From Micromonospora zamorensis (GTDB lineage: Bacteria > Actinomycetota > Actinomycetes > Mycobacteriales > Micromonosporaceae), in NCBI RefSeq assembly GCF_900090275.1, contig NZ_LT607755.1:2232001-2296000 (forward strand): a DNA stretch of 64,000 nucleotides. The letters run 5' to 3'. Positions within the stretch are counted from its first letter, which is position 1; each line of letters begins with the position of its first letter. The notes below the pieces were generated by a model, which was given only the letters and a program-made list of their open reading frames with translations, was not told the DNA's origin and made no database searches. The position numbers and the translations under genes are program-made. Positions 1 through 36,274 of this stretch are shown here, in pieces.

Positions 1-3000
1 TCCGGTGGCTTCCTCGCCGACGCCGCCGACTTCGACGCCCCGTTCTTCGGGCTCGGCCCACGCGAGGCCCTCGCCACGGACCCCCAGCAGCGGTTGCTGC
101 TGGAAACCTCGTGGGAGGCCTTCGAGCGGGGCGGCATCGACCCTGCGACCGTACGCGGCAGCCGCACCGGCGTCTTCGCCGGAGTGATGTACCACGACTA
201 CGTTTCCCGACTGGACCCCGACGGCGACGCCGTCGAAGGTCTGCTCGGCATCGGCAACGCGGGCAGCGTCATCTCCGGCCGGATCGCGTACACCTTCGGG
301 TTGGAAGGCCCGGCGGTCACCGTCGACACCGCCTGCTCGTCCTCCCTGGTGGCACTCCACCTGGCCATCCAGGCGATCCGCAGCGGCGAGTGCACGATGG
401 CGCTCGCCGGTGGGGTCACTGTGATGGCCACCCCGGGCACCTTCATCGAGTTCTCCCGCCAGCGTGGGCTCTCCGCCGACGGTCGCTGCAAGTCCTTCGG
501 CGCCGGAGCCGACGGCACCGGCTGGTCCGAGGGCGTCGGCATGCTCGTGGTCGAACGCCTCTCCGACGCCCGCCGCAACGGCCACCCGGTCCTCGCCGTC
601 ATCCGCGGCAGCGCCGTCAACTCCGACGGCGCCTCCAACGGTCTGACCGCCCCGAACGGTCCCGCCCAGCAGCGGGTCATCCGCGCCGCACTGGCCAGCG
701 CCGGCCTGGGCGCCGCCGACATCGACACCGTCGAGGCGCACGGCACCGGCACGGTGCTCGGTGACCCGATCGAGGCGCAGGCCCTGCTCGCCACCTACGG
801 TCAGGACCGCCCCGACGACCGACCACTGTGGCTCGGCTCGATCAAGTCGAACATGGGCCACACCCAGGCCGCCGCGGGTGTCGCCGGCATCATCAAGATG
901 ATCGAGGCGATGCGGCGCGGCGTCCTGCCGCGCACTCTGCACGCCGACGATGCGTCCCCGCACATCGACTGGTCGGCGGGCGCCGTCGCACTGCTCACGG
1001 AGGAACGGCAGTGGACGGTGGACGGCCGTCCCCGCCGCGCCGCCGTCTCGTCGTTCGGTGTCTCCGGCACCAACGCCCACGTCATCCTCGAAGCCGCTCC
1101 CGAGCCCACACCGGCACCCCGGCAGCCGCACACCGGGCCGACGATCTGGCCGCTCACCGCGACCACCACCGACGGTGTACGCGACCAGGCGACCCGGCTG
1201 CTGGCCCACCTGAAGAGCCATCCCGGGCTGGACCCCGCCGACATCGGGCACACCCTCAGCACGCGCGGCACCTTCCCCCGTCGGGCGGTGGTGCTCGGGC
1301 GGGACGCCCTCGACGCAGCCGCCGAGGGAAGGACTGATCCCGGCCTGGTGACCGGTGACGTGGTCGACGGCAAGCTCGCGTTCGTCTTCTCCGGCCAGGG
1401 GTCGCAGCGGCCCGGCATGGGCCTGGAGTTGGCGTCGTCGTTCCCGGTTTTCGGGGAGGCGTTCGACGCGGCCTGCGCGGAGCTGGATCGTCATCTCGAC
1501 CGGCCGATCGGCGAGGTGATCTTGAACGACGCGGAGGCCCTGGACCAGACGGTCTACACGCAGGCGGCGTTGTTCGCGGTCGAGGTCGCCCTGTTCCGGC
1601 TGGTCGAGTCGTTCGGTGTGACTCCGGACTTCCTGGTCGGGCACTCGATCGGGGAGATCGCCGCCGCGCATGTCGCCGGGGTGCTGTCCCTGGCCGACGC
1701 CGCGAAGCTGGTCACGGCTCGAGGCCGCCTGATGCAGGCCCTGCCCGCCGGTGGCGTCATGGTCGCGGTGCGGGCCACCGAGGCTGAGGTGCTGCCGCTG
1801 CTGACCGGCGGGGTGTCCGTCGCGGCGATCAACGGTCCGCGTTCGGTGGTGTTGTCCGGTGCCGCTGACGAGGTCGCCGCGGTGGCGGCGAACTTCAAGA
1901 AGTCGAAGCGGCTGCGGGTCAGTCACGCGTTCCACTCGGTGCTGATGGAGCCGATGCTGGCCGAGTTCGCTCAGGTCGCGGCAACGTTGACCTACGCGCC
2001 GCCGCGCATTCCGGTGGTGTCCAACGTGACCGGTCAGGTCGCGGAGACGCAGGACGCCGGCTACTGGGTGCGGCACGTACGGGAAGCGGTCCGGTTCGCC
2101 GACGGCATCGCCACCCTGGAGGCCGCGGGCGTCAGCACGTTCGTCGAAATCGGCCCCGACGGGGTCCTGTCCGCGATGGGCGCGGACTGCGTTTCCGACG
2201 CGGTGTTCGTACCCGTGCAACGCTCTGACCGGGACCAGCCGACCACGCTGCTGACCGCCCTGGCCCAGGTCTTCGTGCGCGGCGTCGCGGTGAACTGGGC
2301 ACAGTGCCACCCCGGCGGACGCCTCATCGAGCTGCCCACCTACGCCTTCCAGCACCGCCGCTACTGGCCCGCCGGCCCGGCCGCCGCCGCGCGCCGCGAC
2401 CGCACCGGCCACCCGCTCTTCGACACCGCCGTCACCCTCGCCGAGGCGGGCGGGGAACGCGTCCTCACCGGCCACTGGTCGGTCGCCACCTTGCCGTGGC
2501 TCGCCGACCACCGGGTCGACGGCGCCCTCCTGGTGCCCGGAACCGCGTTGGTGGAAGCCGCCCTCGCCGCCGGCACCGGCGACCGCCTCGACGACCTGGT
2601 CCTCTCCGCCCCGCTCATCCTGGACGAGGGTGGCGCCCAGATCCAGGTACGGGTCGGCGCGGCCACCGACGAGGGCCGCCGCCCGGTCACCATCCACGCC
2701 AGCACCGACGGCGCGACCTGGACCGCCCACGCCACCGGCACCCTCGCTCCCACCGACGACGCACCGGCTCTCCCGGTGGGTCGCTCGGCCGCCGCGGCAC
2801 CGCTGAACGTGGACGGACTCTACGACGAGCTGTTCCGACGCGGCCTCGACTACGGCCCGGCGTTCCAGGGGGTCCGGACCGCCTGGCGCGACACCGACGG
2901 CACCCTGCACGCTGACGTCGTCCTGCCGGACGAGGTGGACACCGGCGGTTACGGCATCCACCCGGCCCTGCTCGACGCGGCCCTGCACACCCTCGGCCTC

Positions 3001-4911
3001 GACGAGCACACCGGCGACGGTGCCGCCAAGGTGCCGTTCGCGTGGTCCGGGGTCACCGTCCACCAGCCCGGCGCCACCGCCGCCCAGGTCCGCCTGAGCG
3101 TCGGCGACGCGGTCCAGGTCACGCTGGCCGACGCCGTCGGCGACCCGGTCGTCTCCGTGGCCGCCCTGCGACTGCGGGCGTACGCGCCGCCGTCGGTGCT
3201 GCACCGCCTCGACTGGACGCCGATCGACCTGCCCGACACCGGCGACACCGAGACCGTGATCCTGCGGATCGCGGCGGACGGCGGCGACCCCCTGGCCGCC
3301 ACCCGCACCGCGACCGCCCGGACGCTCAGCGCCCTCCAGTCGGCCATCGCGAACGACACCCGCCTCACCGTGGTCACCGCCGGCGCCACCGGCCGCGACG
3401 TCACCCACCTCTCCGGAGCCGCCGTCTGGGGGCTCGTCCGCGCCGCCCAGTCGGAGCACCCCGGCCGGTTCACCCTGGTCGACGCCGAACCCGGCACCGG
3501 CGAGGAGGAGATCCGTGCCGCGGCGGCAGCCGAGCAGTCCCAGATCGCCATCGGTGTGGACGGCGTCTTCACCCCCGTCCTCACGCCGTACGTGGCGAGC
3601 GGCGACGAGGCCGCCGGCCCGGGCACCGGCACCGTGCTGATCACCGGTGCCCTCGGTGGACTCGGCCCTGTCGTCGCCCACCACCTGGTCACCCGGCACG
3701 GCGTCACCGACCTGGTGCTGCTCAGCCGGCAGGGCCCCGACGCGCCGGGCGCCGACGCTCTCGTCCGCGACCTCGCCGCCGCCGGAGCCACCGCCACAGT
3801 GGTGGCCTGTGACGCCGCCGATCGCGCCGCGCTCGCCAAGGTGCTCGACGGCCTCCCCGACCTGACCGGTGTCGTGCACCTCGCCGGGATGCTCGACGAC
3901 GGGGTGGTCACCGCGCTGACCGACGAGCGCGTCGCCACGGTCCTGCGCCCCAAGGCCGAGGCCGCCTGGCACCTGCACGAGCTGACCCGGGACCGGCACC
4001 TGACCGCGTTCGTGCTGTTCTCCTCGGCCGCCGGCGTCGTGGGTGGCCCGGGGCAGGGCAACTACGCCGCCGCCAACGCGTTCCTCGACGCCCTCGCCGC
4101 CCACCGCCGGCGTGCCGGCCTGCCCGGCACGTCCCTGGCCTGGGGGCCGTGGGCGGCCGGCATGGCCGCCACCCTCGCCGGGGCCGACCTGGCCCGGATG
4201 GCCCGCACGGGCATCCTGCCGATGACCGAGACCCAGGCCCTGACCGCGTTCGACCTGAGCCTCGGCGCCGCGGAGCCGGCCCTGGTGCCGCTGCGGCTCG
4301 ACCCGACGGCCACCCCGGCCAGTGTGCCGGCGGTGCTGCGCGGCCTGCTGCGGGAGGCACCGAAGCGCCGGGCCAGCCGGCGCGGACCGGACCGTACGCT
4401 CGCCGAGCAGCTCGCCTCGACCGACCCCGTCGGTCGCAGCGAGGCGGTGCTGAACGTGGTCCTCACCCAGGTGGCCGCCACGATCGGCGACGGGGCGGCG
4501 CACACCGTCGACCCGGACCTGGAGTTCACCGGCCTCGGGTTCACCTCGCTCGCGGCCGTTGAACTGCGCAACGGCCTCAACGCCGCCACCGGGCTCAGTC
4601 TGCCGGCGACGCTCACCTTCGACTACCCGACGCCGCGCGCTCTCGCCGACCACCTGCTGAGCACGCTCGCCCCGGCCCGTACGCCGCGTCTGTTCGACGA
4701 ACTGGCCCGGCTGGAGCAGGCGTTCACCGCCCTCCTGCCGGACGAGATCGCCGAACTGGCCGTACGCGACGGCGTCGCGGCCCGGCTGAAAGCACTCACC
4801 GGCCAGTGGGCCGAGGTGACCGGAGCGGCCGCACCGGTTACCGAAACGCTCGACGAAGCCAGCGACGACGAGCTCTTCGCGTTCATCGACCGCCGCCTCG
4901 GCGCGTCCTGA
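1..4911 (+). CDS. Type I PKS, one module KS-AT-DH-KR-ACP (5' end outside window)
   Basis: The reading frame is open from base 1 and begins inside a ketosynthase, so the true start and any earlier modules lie to the left. Domain order is KS (active Cys in TACSSS, codon at 334), AT (GHSIGE, Ser at 1645), DH (His at 2509 in an HxxxGxxxxP motif; later LLDAALH), KR (TGALGGLG, Tyr at 4063, LDD motif of B-type reductases) and ACP (Ser at 4546). The AT carries HAFH, the malonyl-CoA type. With DH and KR both intact, the module should install a double bond. The ACP motif reads GFTSL instead of GFDSL. The C-terminus ([17 protein letters not shown]) is a docking peptide matching the N-terminal coiled coil of the next subunit, 34 bases downstream. 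Product identity is unknown. Confidence 0.95.
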   Translation, partial: SGGFLADAADFDAPFFGLGPREALATDPQQRLLLETSWEAFERGGIDPATVRGSRTGVFAGVMYHDYVSRLDPDGDAVEGLLGIGNAGSVISGRIAYTFGLEGPAVTVDTACSSSLVALHLAIQAIRSGECTMALAGGVTVMATPGTFIEFSRQRGLSADGRCKSFGAGADGTGWSEGVGMLVVERLSDARRNGHPVLAVIRGSAVNSDGASNGLTAPNGPAQQRVIRAALASAGLGAADIDTVEAHGTGTVLGDPIEAQALLATYGQDRPDDRPLWLGSIKSNMGHTQAAAGVAGIIKMIEAMRRGVLPRTLHADDASPHIDWSAGAVALLTEERQWTVDGRPRRAAVSSFGVSGTNAHVILEAAPEPTPAPRQPHTGPTIWPLTATTTDGVRDQATRLLAHLKSHPGLDPADIGHTLSTRGTFPRRAVVLGRDALDAAAEGRTDPGLVTGDVVDGKLAFVFSGQGSQRPGMGLELASSFPVFGEAFDAACAELDRHLDRPIGEVILNDAEALDQTVYTQAALFAVEVALFRLVESFGVTPDFLVGHSIGEIAAAHVAGVLSLADAAKLVTARGRLMQALPAGGVMVAVRATEAEVLPLLTGGVSVAAINGPRSVVLSGAADEVAAVAANFKKSKRLRVSHAFHSVLMEPMLAEFAQVAATLTYAPPRIPVVSNVTGQVAETQDAGYWVRHVREAVRFADGIATLEAAGVSTFVEIGPDGVLSAMGADCVSDAVFVPVQRSDRDQPTTLLTALAQVFVRGVAVNWAQCHPGGRLIELPTYAFQHRRYWPAGPAAAARRDRTGHPLFDTAVTLAEAGGERVLTGHWSVATLPWLADHRVDGALLVPGTALVEAALAAGTGDRLDDLVLSAPLILDEGGAQIQVRVGAATDEGRRPVTIHASTDGATWTAHATGTLAPTDDAPALPVGRSAAAAPLNVDGLYDELFRRGLDYGPAFQGVRTAWRDTDGTLHADVVLPDEVDTGGYGIHPALLDAALHTLGLDEHTGDGAAKVPFAWSGVTVHQPGATAAQVRLSVGDAVQVTLADAVGDPVVSVAALRLRAYAPPSVLHRLDWTPIDLPDTGDTETVILRIAADGGDPLAATRTATARTLSALQSAIANDTRLTVVTAGATGRDVTHLSGAAVWGLVRAAQSEHPGRFTLVDAEPGTGEEEIRAAAAAEQSQIAIGVDGVFTPVLTPYVASGDEAAGPGTGTVLITGALGGLGPVVAHHLVTRHGVTDLVLLSRQGPDAPGADALVRDLAAAGATATVVACDAADRAALAKVLDGLPDLTGVVHLAGMLDDGVVTALTDERVATVLRPKAEAAWHLHELTRDRHLTAFVLFSSAAGVVGGPGQGNYAAANAFLDALAAHRRRAGLPGTSLAWGPWAAGMAATLAGADLARMARTGILPMTETQALTAFDLSLGAAEPALVPLRLDPTATPASVPAVLRGLLREAPKRRASRRGPDRTLAEQLASTDPVGRSEAVLNVVLTQVAATIGDGAAHTVDPDLEFTGLGFTSLAAVELRNGLNAATGLSLPATLTFDYPTPRALADHLLSTLAPARTPRLFDELARLEQAFTALLPDEIAELAVRDGVAARLKALTGQWAEVTGAAAPVTETLDEASDDELFAFIDRRLGAS

Positions 4912-4945
4912 CCGGCTCGCACACTCTCTCGGACAGGTGATTCCC

Positions 4946-23881
<18,936 letters not shown>

Positions 23882-23909
23882 ACGCGCCGGGACAAGGAGG
23901 AACACACTC

Positions 23910-25679
23910 ATGACACGCGACTTCCCGGTGCCCGCCATCGAGGACTGGCAGCGGCTCACCCTCAGCGTGCTGCGCAGGTCCGGAAGAGCGGACGAGAACA
24001 CCGCCGCGGGCGACGCCGCCGACCTGCTGGCCACCACCACGTACGACGGGTTCCCGCTGGCACCGCTCTACACCTCGCGGGACACCACAGTGCCCGATGG
24101 GCTTCCCGGGCAGGCGCCGTTCACCCGGGGCGGCGGCCTCGGCGGCCGGTGGGACGTGCGTACCGTGCACACCGACCCGGACCCGGTACGCACCGCCGCG
24201 GCGGCCCGGGCCGACCTGCACGGCGGGGCGACCTCGCTGTGGCTACGGGCTGCCGCCCCCGAGCAGTTGGGCGAGTTGCTCACCGGTATCCCGCTGGACC
24301 GCACCGGCATCGTGCTCGACGCCGGCACCGAGACCGACAAGGCCACCGCCGCCCTGCTGGACGTGGCCGCTCGGCAGACCATCGAGCCCCGCGTGTTGCG
24401 GGGGAACCTCGGCGCCGACCCGTACGGCGCGTTCGCGGCAACCGGCATCGAACCGGAACTCGGCGTCGCCGCGGACCTGGCGGCCCAGTCGGTGACGGCA
24501 CACCCCGAGCTGCGGGCGCTGACCGTGGACGTGACCACGTATCACGACGCGGGCGGCAGCGACGCCGAGGAACTGGGCTGCGCGCTGGCCACCGGTGTCG
24601 CCTACCTGCGGGCGATGAGCGACCGGGGGATCCCGCTCACCAGGTCGCTCGACCAACTCGAGTTCCGCTACGCCGCGACCGCCGACCAGTTCGCCACGAT
24701 CGCCAAGCTCCGGGCGGCCCGCCGGCTCTGGCACCGGGTCACCGAGGTCGCCGGCGCGAACCGACAGTCGGCGCAGCGGCAGCACGCCGTGACGTCGGGC
24801 GCGATGATGACCGCCCGGGACCCGTGGAGCAACCTGCTGCGCACCACGCTCGCCTGTTTCGGCGCGGGCGTCGGCGGCGCCGGGGCGATCACCGTGCAGC
24901 CGTTCGACGTGGCCCTGGGCCGGCCCGACGAGTCGGCCCAGCGGATCGCCCGCAACACCCAGCTCATCCTGCTGGACGAGGCGCACCTGCACCGGGTCAC
25001 CGATCCGGCCGGCGGGTCCTGGTACGTCGAGTCGCGCACCGACGAGCTGGCCCGGGCGGCGTGGGAGTGGTTCACCACGATCGAGAGGGCGGGCGGCATC
25101 GGGACGGCGCTGCGCAGCGGTCTGGTCGCGGACCGGCTGGCCGCGACCTGGGAGCGTCGGGCGACGCGTGTGGCCCGCCGCCAGGACGCGATCACCGGGG
25201 TCAGCGAGTTCCCCGATCTCGACGAGCAGGTCCCGGCCCGCCACGCCGTGCCACCGGCTCCGGTGGGCGGTCTGCCCCGCCACCGTTACGCGGAACGGTT
25301 CGAGGAGCTGCGCCGACGGGCCGACGGCGCGACCACGGCGCCGGTGGTGCACCTGGTCACGATCGGCCGGGCGTCCGACCACGGCGCCCGGGTCGCCTTC
25401 GCCGCGAATCTGTTCGCGGCCGGCGGCATCCGCACCGTGACGACCGCTGCCGACGAGCCGGTCCCGCCCGGTGCCGTGGCGTGCGTCTGCTCGTCCGACC
25501 GTCTCTACGCCGAGCAGGCCGCGTCGGTGACGGCCGCGCTCCGGCAGGCCGGCGCCGCGAAGATCTGGCTGGCCGGGCGGCCGGGCGGCCAGGCGGGCGT
25601 CGACGACCACCTGTACGCCGGGTGCGACGCCGTCCGCGTGCTGGAGACCACCCTCGACGACCTCGGAGTCCCGCGATGA
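23910..25679 (+). CDS. mutA: Methylmalonyl-CoA mutase, small subunit
   Basis: The 589-residue product is the non-catalytic partner of adenosylcobalamin-dependent methylmalonyl-CoA mutase, which interconverts succinyl-CoA and (R)-methylmalonyl-CoA. Family resemblance runs through the TIM-barrel half, with [15 protein letters not shown], the [16 protein letters not shown] stretch and [16 protein letters not shown] degenerate cobalamin-type fold forms the C-terminus. ATG at 23910 is preceded by a perfect AAGGAGG nine bases upstream; upstream in-frame codons have no such site. It lies 28 bases after the PKS gene, and its stop overlaps the start of the large subunit (ATGA), so the three are probably cotranscribed and the two subunits translationally coupled. 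Confidence 0.93.
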   Translation: MTRDFPVPAIEDWQRLTLSVLRRSGRADENTAAGDAADLLATTTYDGFPLAPLYTSRDTTVPDGLPGQAPFTRGGGLGGRWDVRTVHTDPDPVRTAAAARADLHGGATSLWLRAAAPEQLGELLTGIPLDRTGIVLDAGTETDKATAALLDVAARQTIEPRVLRGNLGADPYGAFAATGIEPELGVAADLAAQSVTAHPELRALTVDVTTYHDAGGSDAEELGCALATGVAYLRAMSDRGIPLTRSLDQLEFRYAATADQFATIAKLRAARRLWHRVTEVAGANRQSAQRQHAVTSGAMMTARDPWSNLLRTTLACFGAGVGGAGAITVQPFDVALGRPDESAQRIARNTQLILLDEAHLHRVTDPAGGSWYVESRTDELARAAWEWFTTIERAGGIGTALRSGLVADRLAATWERRATRVARRQDAITGVSEFPDLDEQVPARHAVPPAPVGGLPRHRYAERFEELRRRADGATTAPVVHLVTIGRASDHGARVAFAANLFAAGGIRTVTTAADEPVPPGAVACVCSSDRLYAEQAASVTAALRQAGAAKIWLAGRPGGQAGVDDHLYAGCDAVRVLETTLDDLGVPR

Positions 25680-27802
25680 TCCCCTCGTACGCCGACGTCG
25701 AGCTCGGCACCCCACCCGCACCGAGCGGCCCCGCTCCGGAGTCGACAGATGTGTGGCAGACCCCGGAGGGGATCGGCGTCAAGCGGTTCTACACCGCCGA
25801 CGACCTGGCCGGTGTGGACTTCCTCGACTCGCTGCCGGGCATCGCGCCGTTCGTGCGTGGTCCCTACCCGACCATGTACGCCACCCGCCCGTGGACGGTC
25901 CGCCAGTACGCGGGCTTCTCCACCGCGCAGGAGTCCAACGCCTTCTACCGGCGCAACCTGGTCGGCGGGCAGAAGGGACTGTCTGTCGCGTTCGACCTGG
26001 CCACCCACCGTGGTTACGACTCCGACCACCCCCGGGTGGCCGGTGACGTGGGCATGGCCGGCGTGGCGATCGACTCGATCCTCGACATGCGGGAGCTGTT
26101 CGCCGGCATCCCGCTGGACCGGATCAGCGTGTCGATGACCATGAACGGTGCGGTGCTGCCGATCCTCGCCCTCTACATCGTCGCCGCCGAGGAGCAGGGG
26201 GTCACGCCCGAGCAGCTGGCGGGGACCATCCAGAACGACATCCTCAAGGAGTTCATGGTCCGCAACACGTACATCTATCCGCCGGAGCCGTCGATGCGGA
26301 TCGTGGCGGACATCTTCGCCTACATCTCGCAGCGGATGCCGCGGTTCAACTCGATCTCGATCTCCGGCTACCACATGCACGAGGCGGGGGCGACCGCCGA
26401 CCTGGAGTTGGCGTACACGCTCGCCGACGGCGCCGAGTACGTGCGCGCCGGCAAGACCGCCGGGCTCGACGTCGACGCGTTCGCCCCCCGGCTGTCGTTC
26501 TTCTGGGCGGTCGGCATGCACTTCTTCATGGAGGTGGCGAAGCTGCGGGCCGGCCGCCTGCTGTGGGCACGGTTGCTGCGCGACGCCGGCGCGACCGACC
26601 CGAAGTCGCTGTCGCTGCGTACCCACTGCCAGACGTCCGGCTGGTCGTTGACCGCGCAGGACCCGTACAACAACGTGGTTCGCACCTGCGTCGAGGCGAT
26701 GGCGGCGACCCAGGGCCACACGCAGTCGCTGCACACGAACGCGCTGGACGAGGCGTTGGCGCTGCCGACCGACTTCTCTGCCCGGATCGCCCGCAACACC
26801 CAACTGTTGCTCCAGCAGGAGTCGGGCACCACCCAGGTGATCGACCCGTGGGGCGGCAGCGCCTACCTGGAGCGGCTCACCCACGACCTGGCCCAGCGGG
26901 CGTGGGGTCACATCCGGGAGGTCGAGCAGGCCGGCGGCATGGCCCGGGCCATCGAGCAGGGGCTGCCCAAGCTGCGGATCGAGGAGGCCGCCGCGCGTAC
27001 GCAGGCGCGGATCGACTCCGGTCGGCAGCCGGTGATCGGTGTGAACCGGCACCGACCGGTCGTGGAGGACCCGATCGAGGTGCGCAAGGTGGACAACACG
27101 GCGGTGCGTGCCGAGCAGGTCGCCAAGCTGCGCCGGCTGCGGGCCGAACGCGATCAGCCGGCCTGCGACGCCGCCCTGGCCGCCCTCACCCGGGGCGCCG
27201 CCGACCCGGCGGCCAACCTGCTCGACCTGGCCGTCACCGCCGCCCGGGCGCACGCCACCGTCGGGGAGATCTCCACGGCCCTGGAGACGGCGTTCGGCCG
27301 GCACGTCGCCCACATCCGTACGACCGAGGGCGTGTACCGCGACGAGGCGGGCACCGATCCCGGCGTCGCCCGGGCCCGCGACGCCGCCGACGCGTTCGCC
27401 GACCGGCGCGGGGTCCGTCCCCGGATCCTGGTCGCCAAGATGGGCCAGGACGGTCACGACCGTGGTCAGAAGGTGGTCGCCACGGCCTTCGCCGACCTGG
27501 GGTTCGACGTCGAGGTGGGTCCGCTGTTCCAGACCCCGGACGAGGTCGCCCGACAGGCGGCCGACGCGGACGTGCACATCGTCGGCGTCAACTCGCTCGC
27601 CGCTGGCCACCTCACCCTGGTGCCCGCGCTGCGCGCGGCGCTGACCGCCCTGGGCCGCGCGGACATCATGATCGTGGTCGGTGGGGTGGTGCCGCCCGGT
27701 GACATCGCCGCGCTGCGCCGGGCTGGCGCCTCGGCGGTCTTCCCGCCCGGCACTGTCCTCGCCGAGGCCGCGGTGGACCTGTTGGAACGGCTCCAGCGAT
27801 GA
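25676..27802 (+). CDS. mutB: Methylmalonyl-CoA mutase, large (catalytic) subunit
   Basis: The 708-residue product is the catalytic subunit. The substrate-pocket signature ([18 protein letters not shown], about residues 63-80) has the Tyr typical of methylmalonyl-CoA mutase, where isobutyryl-CoA mutases usually have Phe. The C-terminal cobalamin domain has GQDGHDRG (DxHxxG, His about residue 594) for base-off binding, followed by the usual [12 protein letters not shown] region. The start is fixed by the ATGA overlap with mutA. No MeaB chaperone or methylmalonyl-CoA epimerase is present nearby. All five ATs in the window look malonyl-specific, so any methylmalonyl made here would serve PKS modules outside the window or general metabolism. 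Confidence 0.95.
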   Translation: MIPSYADVELGTPPAPSGPAPESTDVWQTPEGIGVKRFYTADDLAGVDFLDSLPGIAPFVRGPYPTMYATRPWTVRQYAGFSTAQESNAFYRRNLVGGQKGLSVAFDLATHRGYDSDHPRVAGDVGMAGVAIDSILDMRELFAGIPLDRISVSMTMNGAVLPILALYIVAAEEQGVTPEQLAGTIQNDILKEFMVRNTYIYPPEPSMRIVADIFAYISQRMPRFNSISISGYHMHEAGATADLELAYTLADGAEYVRAGKTAGLDVDAFAPRLSFFWAVGMHFFMEVAKLRAGRLLWARLLRDAGATDPKSLSLRTHCQTSGWSLTAQDPYNNVVRTCVEAMAATQGHTQSLHTNALDEALALPTDFSARIARNTQLLLQQESGTTQVIDPWGGSAYLERLTHDLAQRAWGHIREVEQAGGMARAIEQGLPKLRIEEAAARTQARIDSGRQPVIGVNRHRPVVEDPIEVRKVDNTAVRAEQVAKLRRLRAERDQPACDAALAALTRGAADPAANLLDLAVTAARAHATVGEISTALETAFGRHVAHIRTTEGVYRDEAGTDPGVARARDAADAFADRRGVRPRILVAKMGQDGHDRGQKVVATAFADLGFDVEVGPLFQTPDEVARQAADADVHIVGVNSLAAGHLTLVPALRAALTALGRADIMIVVGGVVPPGDIAALRRAGASAVFPPGTVLAEAAVDLLERLQR

Positions 27803-27830
27803 GTACGGTCGCGGGCTGACCCCGGACGGC

Positions 27831-27866
27831 ACGGTGGCCGCCTCCCATTCGGGGGGCGGCCACCGT
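27831..27866. terminator. Bidirectional hairpin between mutB and PPTase
   Basis: ACGGTGGCCGCC (27831-27842) pairs perfectly with GGCGGCCACCGT (27855-27866) around a 12-base loop. It sits between two convergent genes, as expected for a terminator serving both strands. There is no clear U tract. Confidence 0.75.
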
Positions 27867-27889
27867 GCTGTGCGCGGGGAAGTGCGGGC

Positions 27890-28594
27890 TCAGCGGTGCG
27901 CGGCGAGGCGGCCGGCGGGCCGGGTCTTCGGGACCACCGGCGCGAGGACGGTGATGGCGGTGACGACGAGGCCCTGCTCGACGAGCCACCGGCCGCTGAA
28001 CCCGCTGAGCCGCCGCCCGTGCACCCACGGCCCGGTGACCAGCAGCGTGGCGTTGAAGGTGCCGTTCAGCGGGTCGATGACGATGTTCGCGTCCTCGAAG
28101 TCGAGCCACCGTGCGGTCAGCGGGAACCAGGCCTTGTAGACCGATTCCTTCGCGCTGAACAGCATCCGGTCCCAGGCGACGCCGGGATGGTCGCGCAGCA
28201 GGACGGCGATGCGGTCCCGTTCCTCGGCCAGGGAGACGGCTTCGAGCACGCCGTTGGCGAGGGCCTCGTTGGGTTCGGCGTCGATGCCGACAGTGGTGAC
28301 CTTCTCCTGCTCGGCGAGGACTGCGGCGCGGTAGCCGGCGCAGTGGGTGATGCTGCCGACCATCCCGAAGGGCCACTGGGGCTCGCCGCGGGTGCCGGGC
28401 AGGACCGGCGCGGGAGCGATCCCGATCTGCCGCATCGCCTGGCGTGCGCACCAGCGGGCGGTGGTGAACTCGCGGCGGCGCTTGTCCACGGCCTTGCGGA
28501 CGACGGCCTCCTCCTCGGGGAAGAGGTCGGCGCCGGGCGGGTCCACGAAGGTGTCGACGGCCGTCACGGCGCCGGGAAGGATGGACTCGATCAT
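27890..28594 (-). CDS. 4'-Phosphopantetheinyl transferase (EntD/Sfp type)
   Basis: The 234-residue enzyme transfers phosphopantetheine from CoA to carrier-protein serines and so would activate the PKS ACPs. It has the EntD-like order: GSITHCAGYRAAV (P-loop region), GIDAEPNE (Mg-binding Asp) and FSAKESVYKAWFPLT (WxxKES equivalent). ATG at 28594 is preceded on its strand by GGAGGA. It is the last gene of a leftward group with the DUF5988-like gene and the large carboxylase, and it is convergent with mutB across a strong hairpin. Linkage to PKS genes supports a role in this cluster, but such enzymes often serve the whole genome. Confidence 0.93.
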   Translation of the reverse strand: MIESILPGAVTAVDTFVDPPGADLFPEEEAVVRKAVDKRRREFTTARWCARQAMRQIGIAPAPVLPGTRGEPQWPFGMVGSITHCAGYRAAVLAEQEKVTTVGIDAEPNEALANGVLEAVSLAEERDRIAVLLRDHPGVAWDRMLFSAKESVYKAWFPLTARWLDFEDANIVIDPLNGTFNATLLVTGPWVHGRRLSGFSGRWLVEQGLVVTAITVLAPVVPKTRPAGRLAAHR

Positions 28595-28869
28595 GGCTTC
28601 CTCCGCGCCGGAGAAACGGTTCCGGAGTCAGCGGTGGCCGACCTGACGCCCTCGGGCGGCAGTGCACGGGCACGGCTGGCATTGGTCACGCTTCAACAGT
28701 ATCGACGCTGGTAGCCGTAGGGAACGAACGCTGCGGCTTTCACGGGCCGCGCTCGCGCAGCTAAGGGAGTGCCCGTCCCGGCTAGGGGCCCGGGCAGTCA
28801 GTGGGCGTCCGATCGCGGGCCGCCGCCCCGGCGCCGACGCCAAGGGTGCGACCCGCGATCCGTCCCGCG

Positions 28870-29106
28870 TCATTCCGCGATCTTGGTCCGCGCGGTCCAG
28901 GTGAACAACAGCGGGGAGCCGTCGCCGAAGCGGCGCTCGAAGTGCTCGTAACCGGCCAGGTAGGGCACTTTGATTTTTCCGTAGACCAGCTGCTCGACGC
29001 TGGCCACCACAGTGCGGGGGATGTCGGCAGGTCCACCCTGGAGGAACACCAGCACGGGCTCGGACGGTGCCAGGGCCGGCGGGTCGAGTGTCAGGTACTG
29101 AGGCAT
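28870..29106 (-). CDS. Small DUF5988-like protein
   Basis: The product is 78 residues. ATG at 29106 is chosen over longer starts because AGAGAGGA precedes it by eight bases and the conserved part begins here. The sequence has FLQGGPADIPRT, a KIKVPYLAGYEHFERR stretch and a terminal WTARTKIAE. From memory, this pattern matches the DUF5988 family of small actinomycete proteins often found in biosynthetic clusters; no biochemical function is known to me. It lies 108 bases downstream of the carboxylase gene on the same strand. Small epsilon subunits accompany many actinobacterial acyl-CoA carboxylases, so an accessory role is possible, but no sequence similarity to those subunits is evident. Confidence 0.6.
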   Translation of the reverse strand: MPQYLTLDPPALAPSEPVLVFLQGGPADIPRTVVASVEQLVYGKIKVPYLAGYEHFERRFGDGSPLLFTWTARTKIAE

Positions 29107-29214
29107 CGGATCGGTCCTCTCTGCCACGGAGCCTCGTCGCTCCGAATTCAGCATGGGGGCGTCTCCGGCGCCGACACAGACCCCTAGCACCCCGATGCCA
29201 GGGCGGGGAGGGCG

Positions 29215-34617
<5,403 letters not shown>

Positions 34618-34807
34618 CGGTCGACCCCTCCCCCGACGCCTGACGCTTCGACAGACGACGATTCTTAAGTGACCCGCGCGCGCATCGCGGTACGGGCACG
34701 GCCGGACCGTAACGCGCCCGTGGGAGCAGACGACACCCCTAGCTTGGCCTGGGACGCGAGCCCGCCCAGGGTGGCGGCGCCGGGACGACAGGGGTCACCG
34801 GTCGCGC

Positions 34808-36274
34808 TCACCGTCCACCGCGGACCCCGGTGCCACTCGGTTCGGCCGTCGGAGTCACCCGGGGGGCTCTGGACCCGGTGCGGCCCATCGTCTCCCGGTA
34901 CGCCCCGGCGATCCCGGCCAGGCCGCGGCCCAGCTCGGTGCCGCGCAACCCGGCGTAGCCGACGACCAGTGCCGGCGGTCGGTCGTCGGCGCGCAGGGCG
35001 TAGAAGCGACCGCCGCGGACCAGGACCGAGCGGCGTCGGGCGGCCTGCACCAGCGCCTCCTCGGCGCACCAGGTGGGCAGTTCCAGGTACGCCTGCAACC
35101 CGCCGTGCCCGTTGCGCAGGGTGGTGCCGGGCAGCTCGCGGGCGACGAACTGGTGGACCACCTGACGGCGTTTCTGGATGTCGGCGGTGAGTCGCCGCAG
35201 GTGCCGGTCGAAGGCCCCGGTGTCGATGAGCCGGGCGAAGGCGAGCTGCTCCAGGCTGGAGCAGCCGAGGTCCCAGCCGGCGCGCAGGCGCTCGATCGGC
35301 GCGGTCAGCGTGGGCGGGGTGGCCAGCCAACCGAGGCGGAGCGCCGGGGCGAGCACCTTGCTGGCGCTGCCGGCGTAGATCACCCGGTCGGGGGCGAGGC
35401 TCTGCAACGCCGGCATCCGCTGCGCCGGGGTGACGAAGGCGGCGTCGAAGTCGTCCTCGACGATGTAGCCGTCGACCGCCTCGGCCCAGGCGACGAGCTG
35501 CTCCCGGCGCTGCGCGCTGAGCGTGGCCCCGGTCGGGAACTGGCTGGCCGGGGTGACGAGCACGGCGCGGACCCCGCTCGCGGCCAGCGCGTCGACCCGG
35601 ATGCCGTCGGCGTCCACCGGGAGGCCCACCGGACGCAGGCCGGCGTCGGCGATGAACTCCCACTCGCCCGGGTGGCCCGGGTCCTCCACGCCGACCGTGT
35701 CGTGGCCCCGGTCGCGCAGCTCCCGGCACAGCAGCGCGAGCCCCTGGGCGAAGCCGGACGTGATCATGAGGTGGTCGGGTCTGGTACGCACGCCGCGCAC
35801 CCGGCCGAGGTAGCCGGCGAGGGTGTGCCGGACGACCGGCAGGCCGGACGGCGGGGCGTATCCCAGCTCGCGGAGGCCGGCCGAGGTGACCACCGCGCTG
35901 ACCGCCCGGATCCAGTCCTGCCCGGGGAAGGTGGAGGCGTGCAGGCCGCCGGTGCGCAGGTCCCGGAGTGCCGCCGTCGGTGCGCGGTCGCCCGGAGTGA
36001 GCGCCGAGCCGATCTCGTCGCGTGCCGCCGCCGCCACCGAGGTGCCCGAGCCGTGTTGGGAGACGAAGTAGCCCTCGGCGCAGAGCTGCTCGTACGCCTC
36101 GACGACCACACTGCGGGACACCCCGAGGTCGGCGGCGAGCTGCCGGCTCGACGGCAGGCGGGTGCCGGGACGCAGCACGCCCTCCTCGATCTGCGTACGA
36201 AATGCGTTACGGAGCTGCACTGCCAGCGTTTCGCGCGACTGACCATCTATTGACAGGTTTAGATTCAACAACAA
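34808..36274 (-). CDS. MocR-type transcription regulator (GntR HTH plus aminotransferase-like domain)
   Basis: This 488-residue regulator has an N-terminal GntR winged helix (residues about 12-80, with [16 protein letters not shown] and [11 protein letters not shown]) fused to a fold-type I aminotransferase-like domain. The PLP Lys is in [15 protein letters not shown] and an SQFPTG motif is retained. MocR proteins sense PLP, amino acids or related amines and usually bind direct repeats in divergent intergenic regions. It is divergent from the pabB-like gene across 270 bases, so it is the obvious candidate regulator of the chorismate-derived gene set. The start is uncertain: three consecutive TTG codons begin at 36274, with GGAG about ten bases upstream. 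Confidence 0.9.
   Translation of the reverse strand: MLLNLNLSIDGQSRETLAVQLRNAFRTQIEEGVLRPGTRLPSSRQLAADLGVSRSVVVEAYEQLCAEGYFVSQHGSGTSVAAAARDEIGSALTPGDRAPTAALRDLRTGGLHASTFPGQDWIRAVSAVVTSAGLRELGYAPPSGLPVVRHTLAGYLGRVRGVRTRPDHLMITSGFAQGLALLCRELRDRGHDTVGVEDPGHPGEWEFIADAGLRPVGLPVDADGIRVDALAASGVRAVLVTPASQFPTGATLSAQRREQLVAWAEAVDGYIVEDDFDAAFVTPAQRMPALQSLAPDRVIYAGSASKVLAPALRLGWLATPPTLTAPIERLRAGWDLGCSSLEQLAFARLIDTGAFDRHLRRLTADIQKRRQVVHQFVARELPGTTLRNGHGGLQAYLELPTWCAEEALVQAARRRSVLVRGGRFYALRADDRPPALVVGYAGLRGTELGRGLAGIAGAYRETMGRTGSRAPRVTPTAEPSGTGVRGGR

Noticed and set aside
34808..36274. Reading the MocR proteins as biosynthetic aminotransferases (the step missing from the pathway)
   Set aside because: Both have clear N-terminal GntR helix-turn-helix domains, so they are regulators; the aminotransferase needed for a bacilysin-like route is not in the window.
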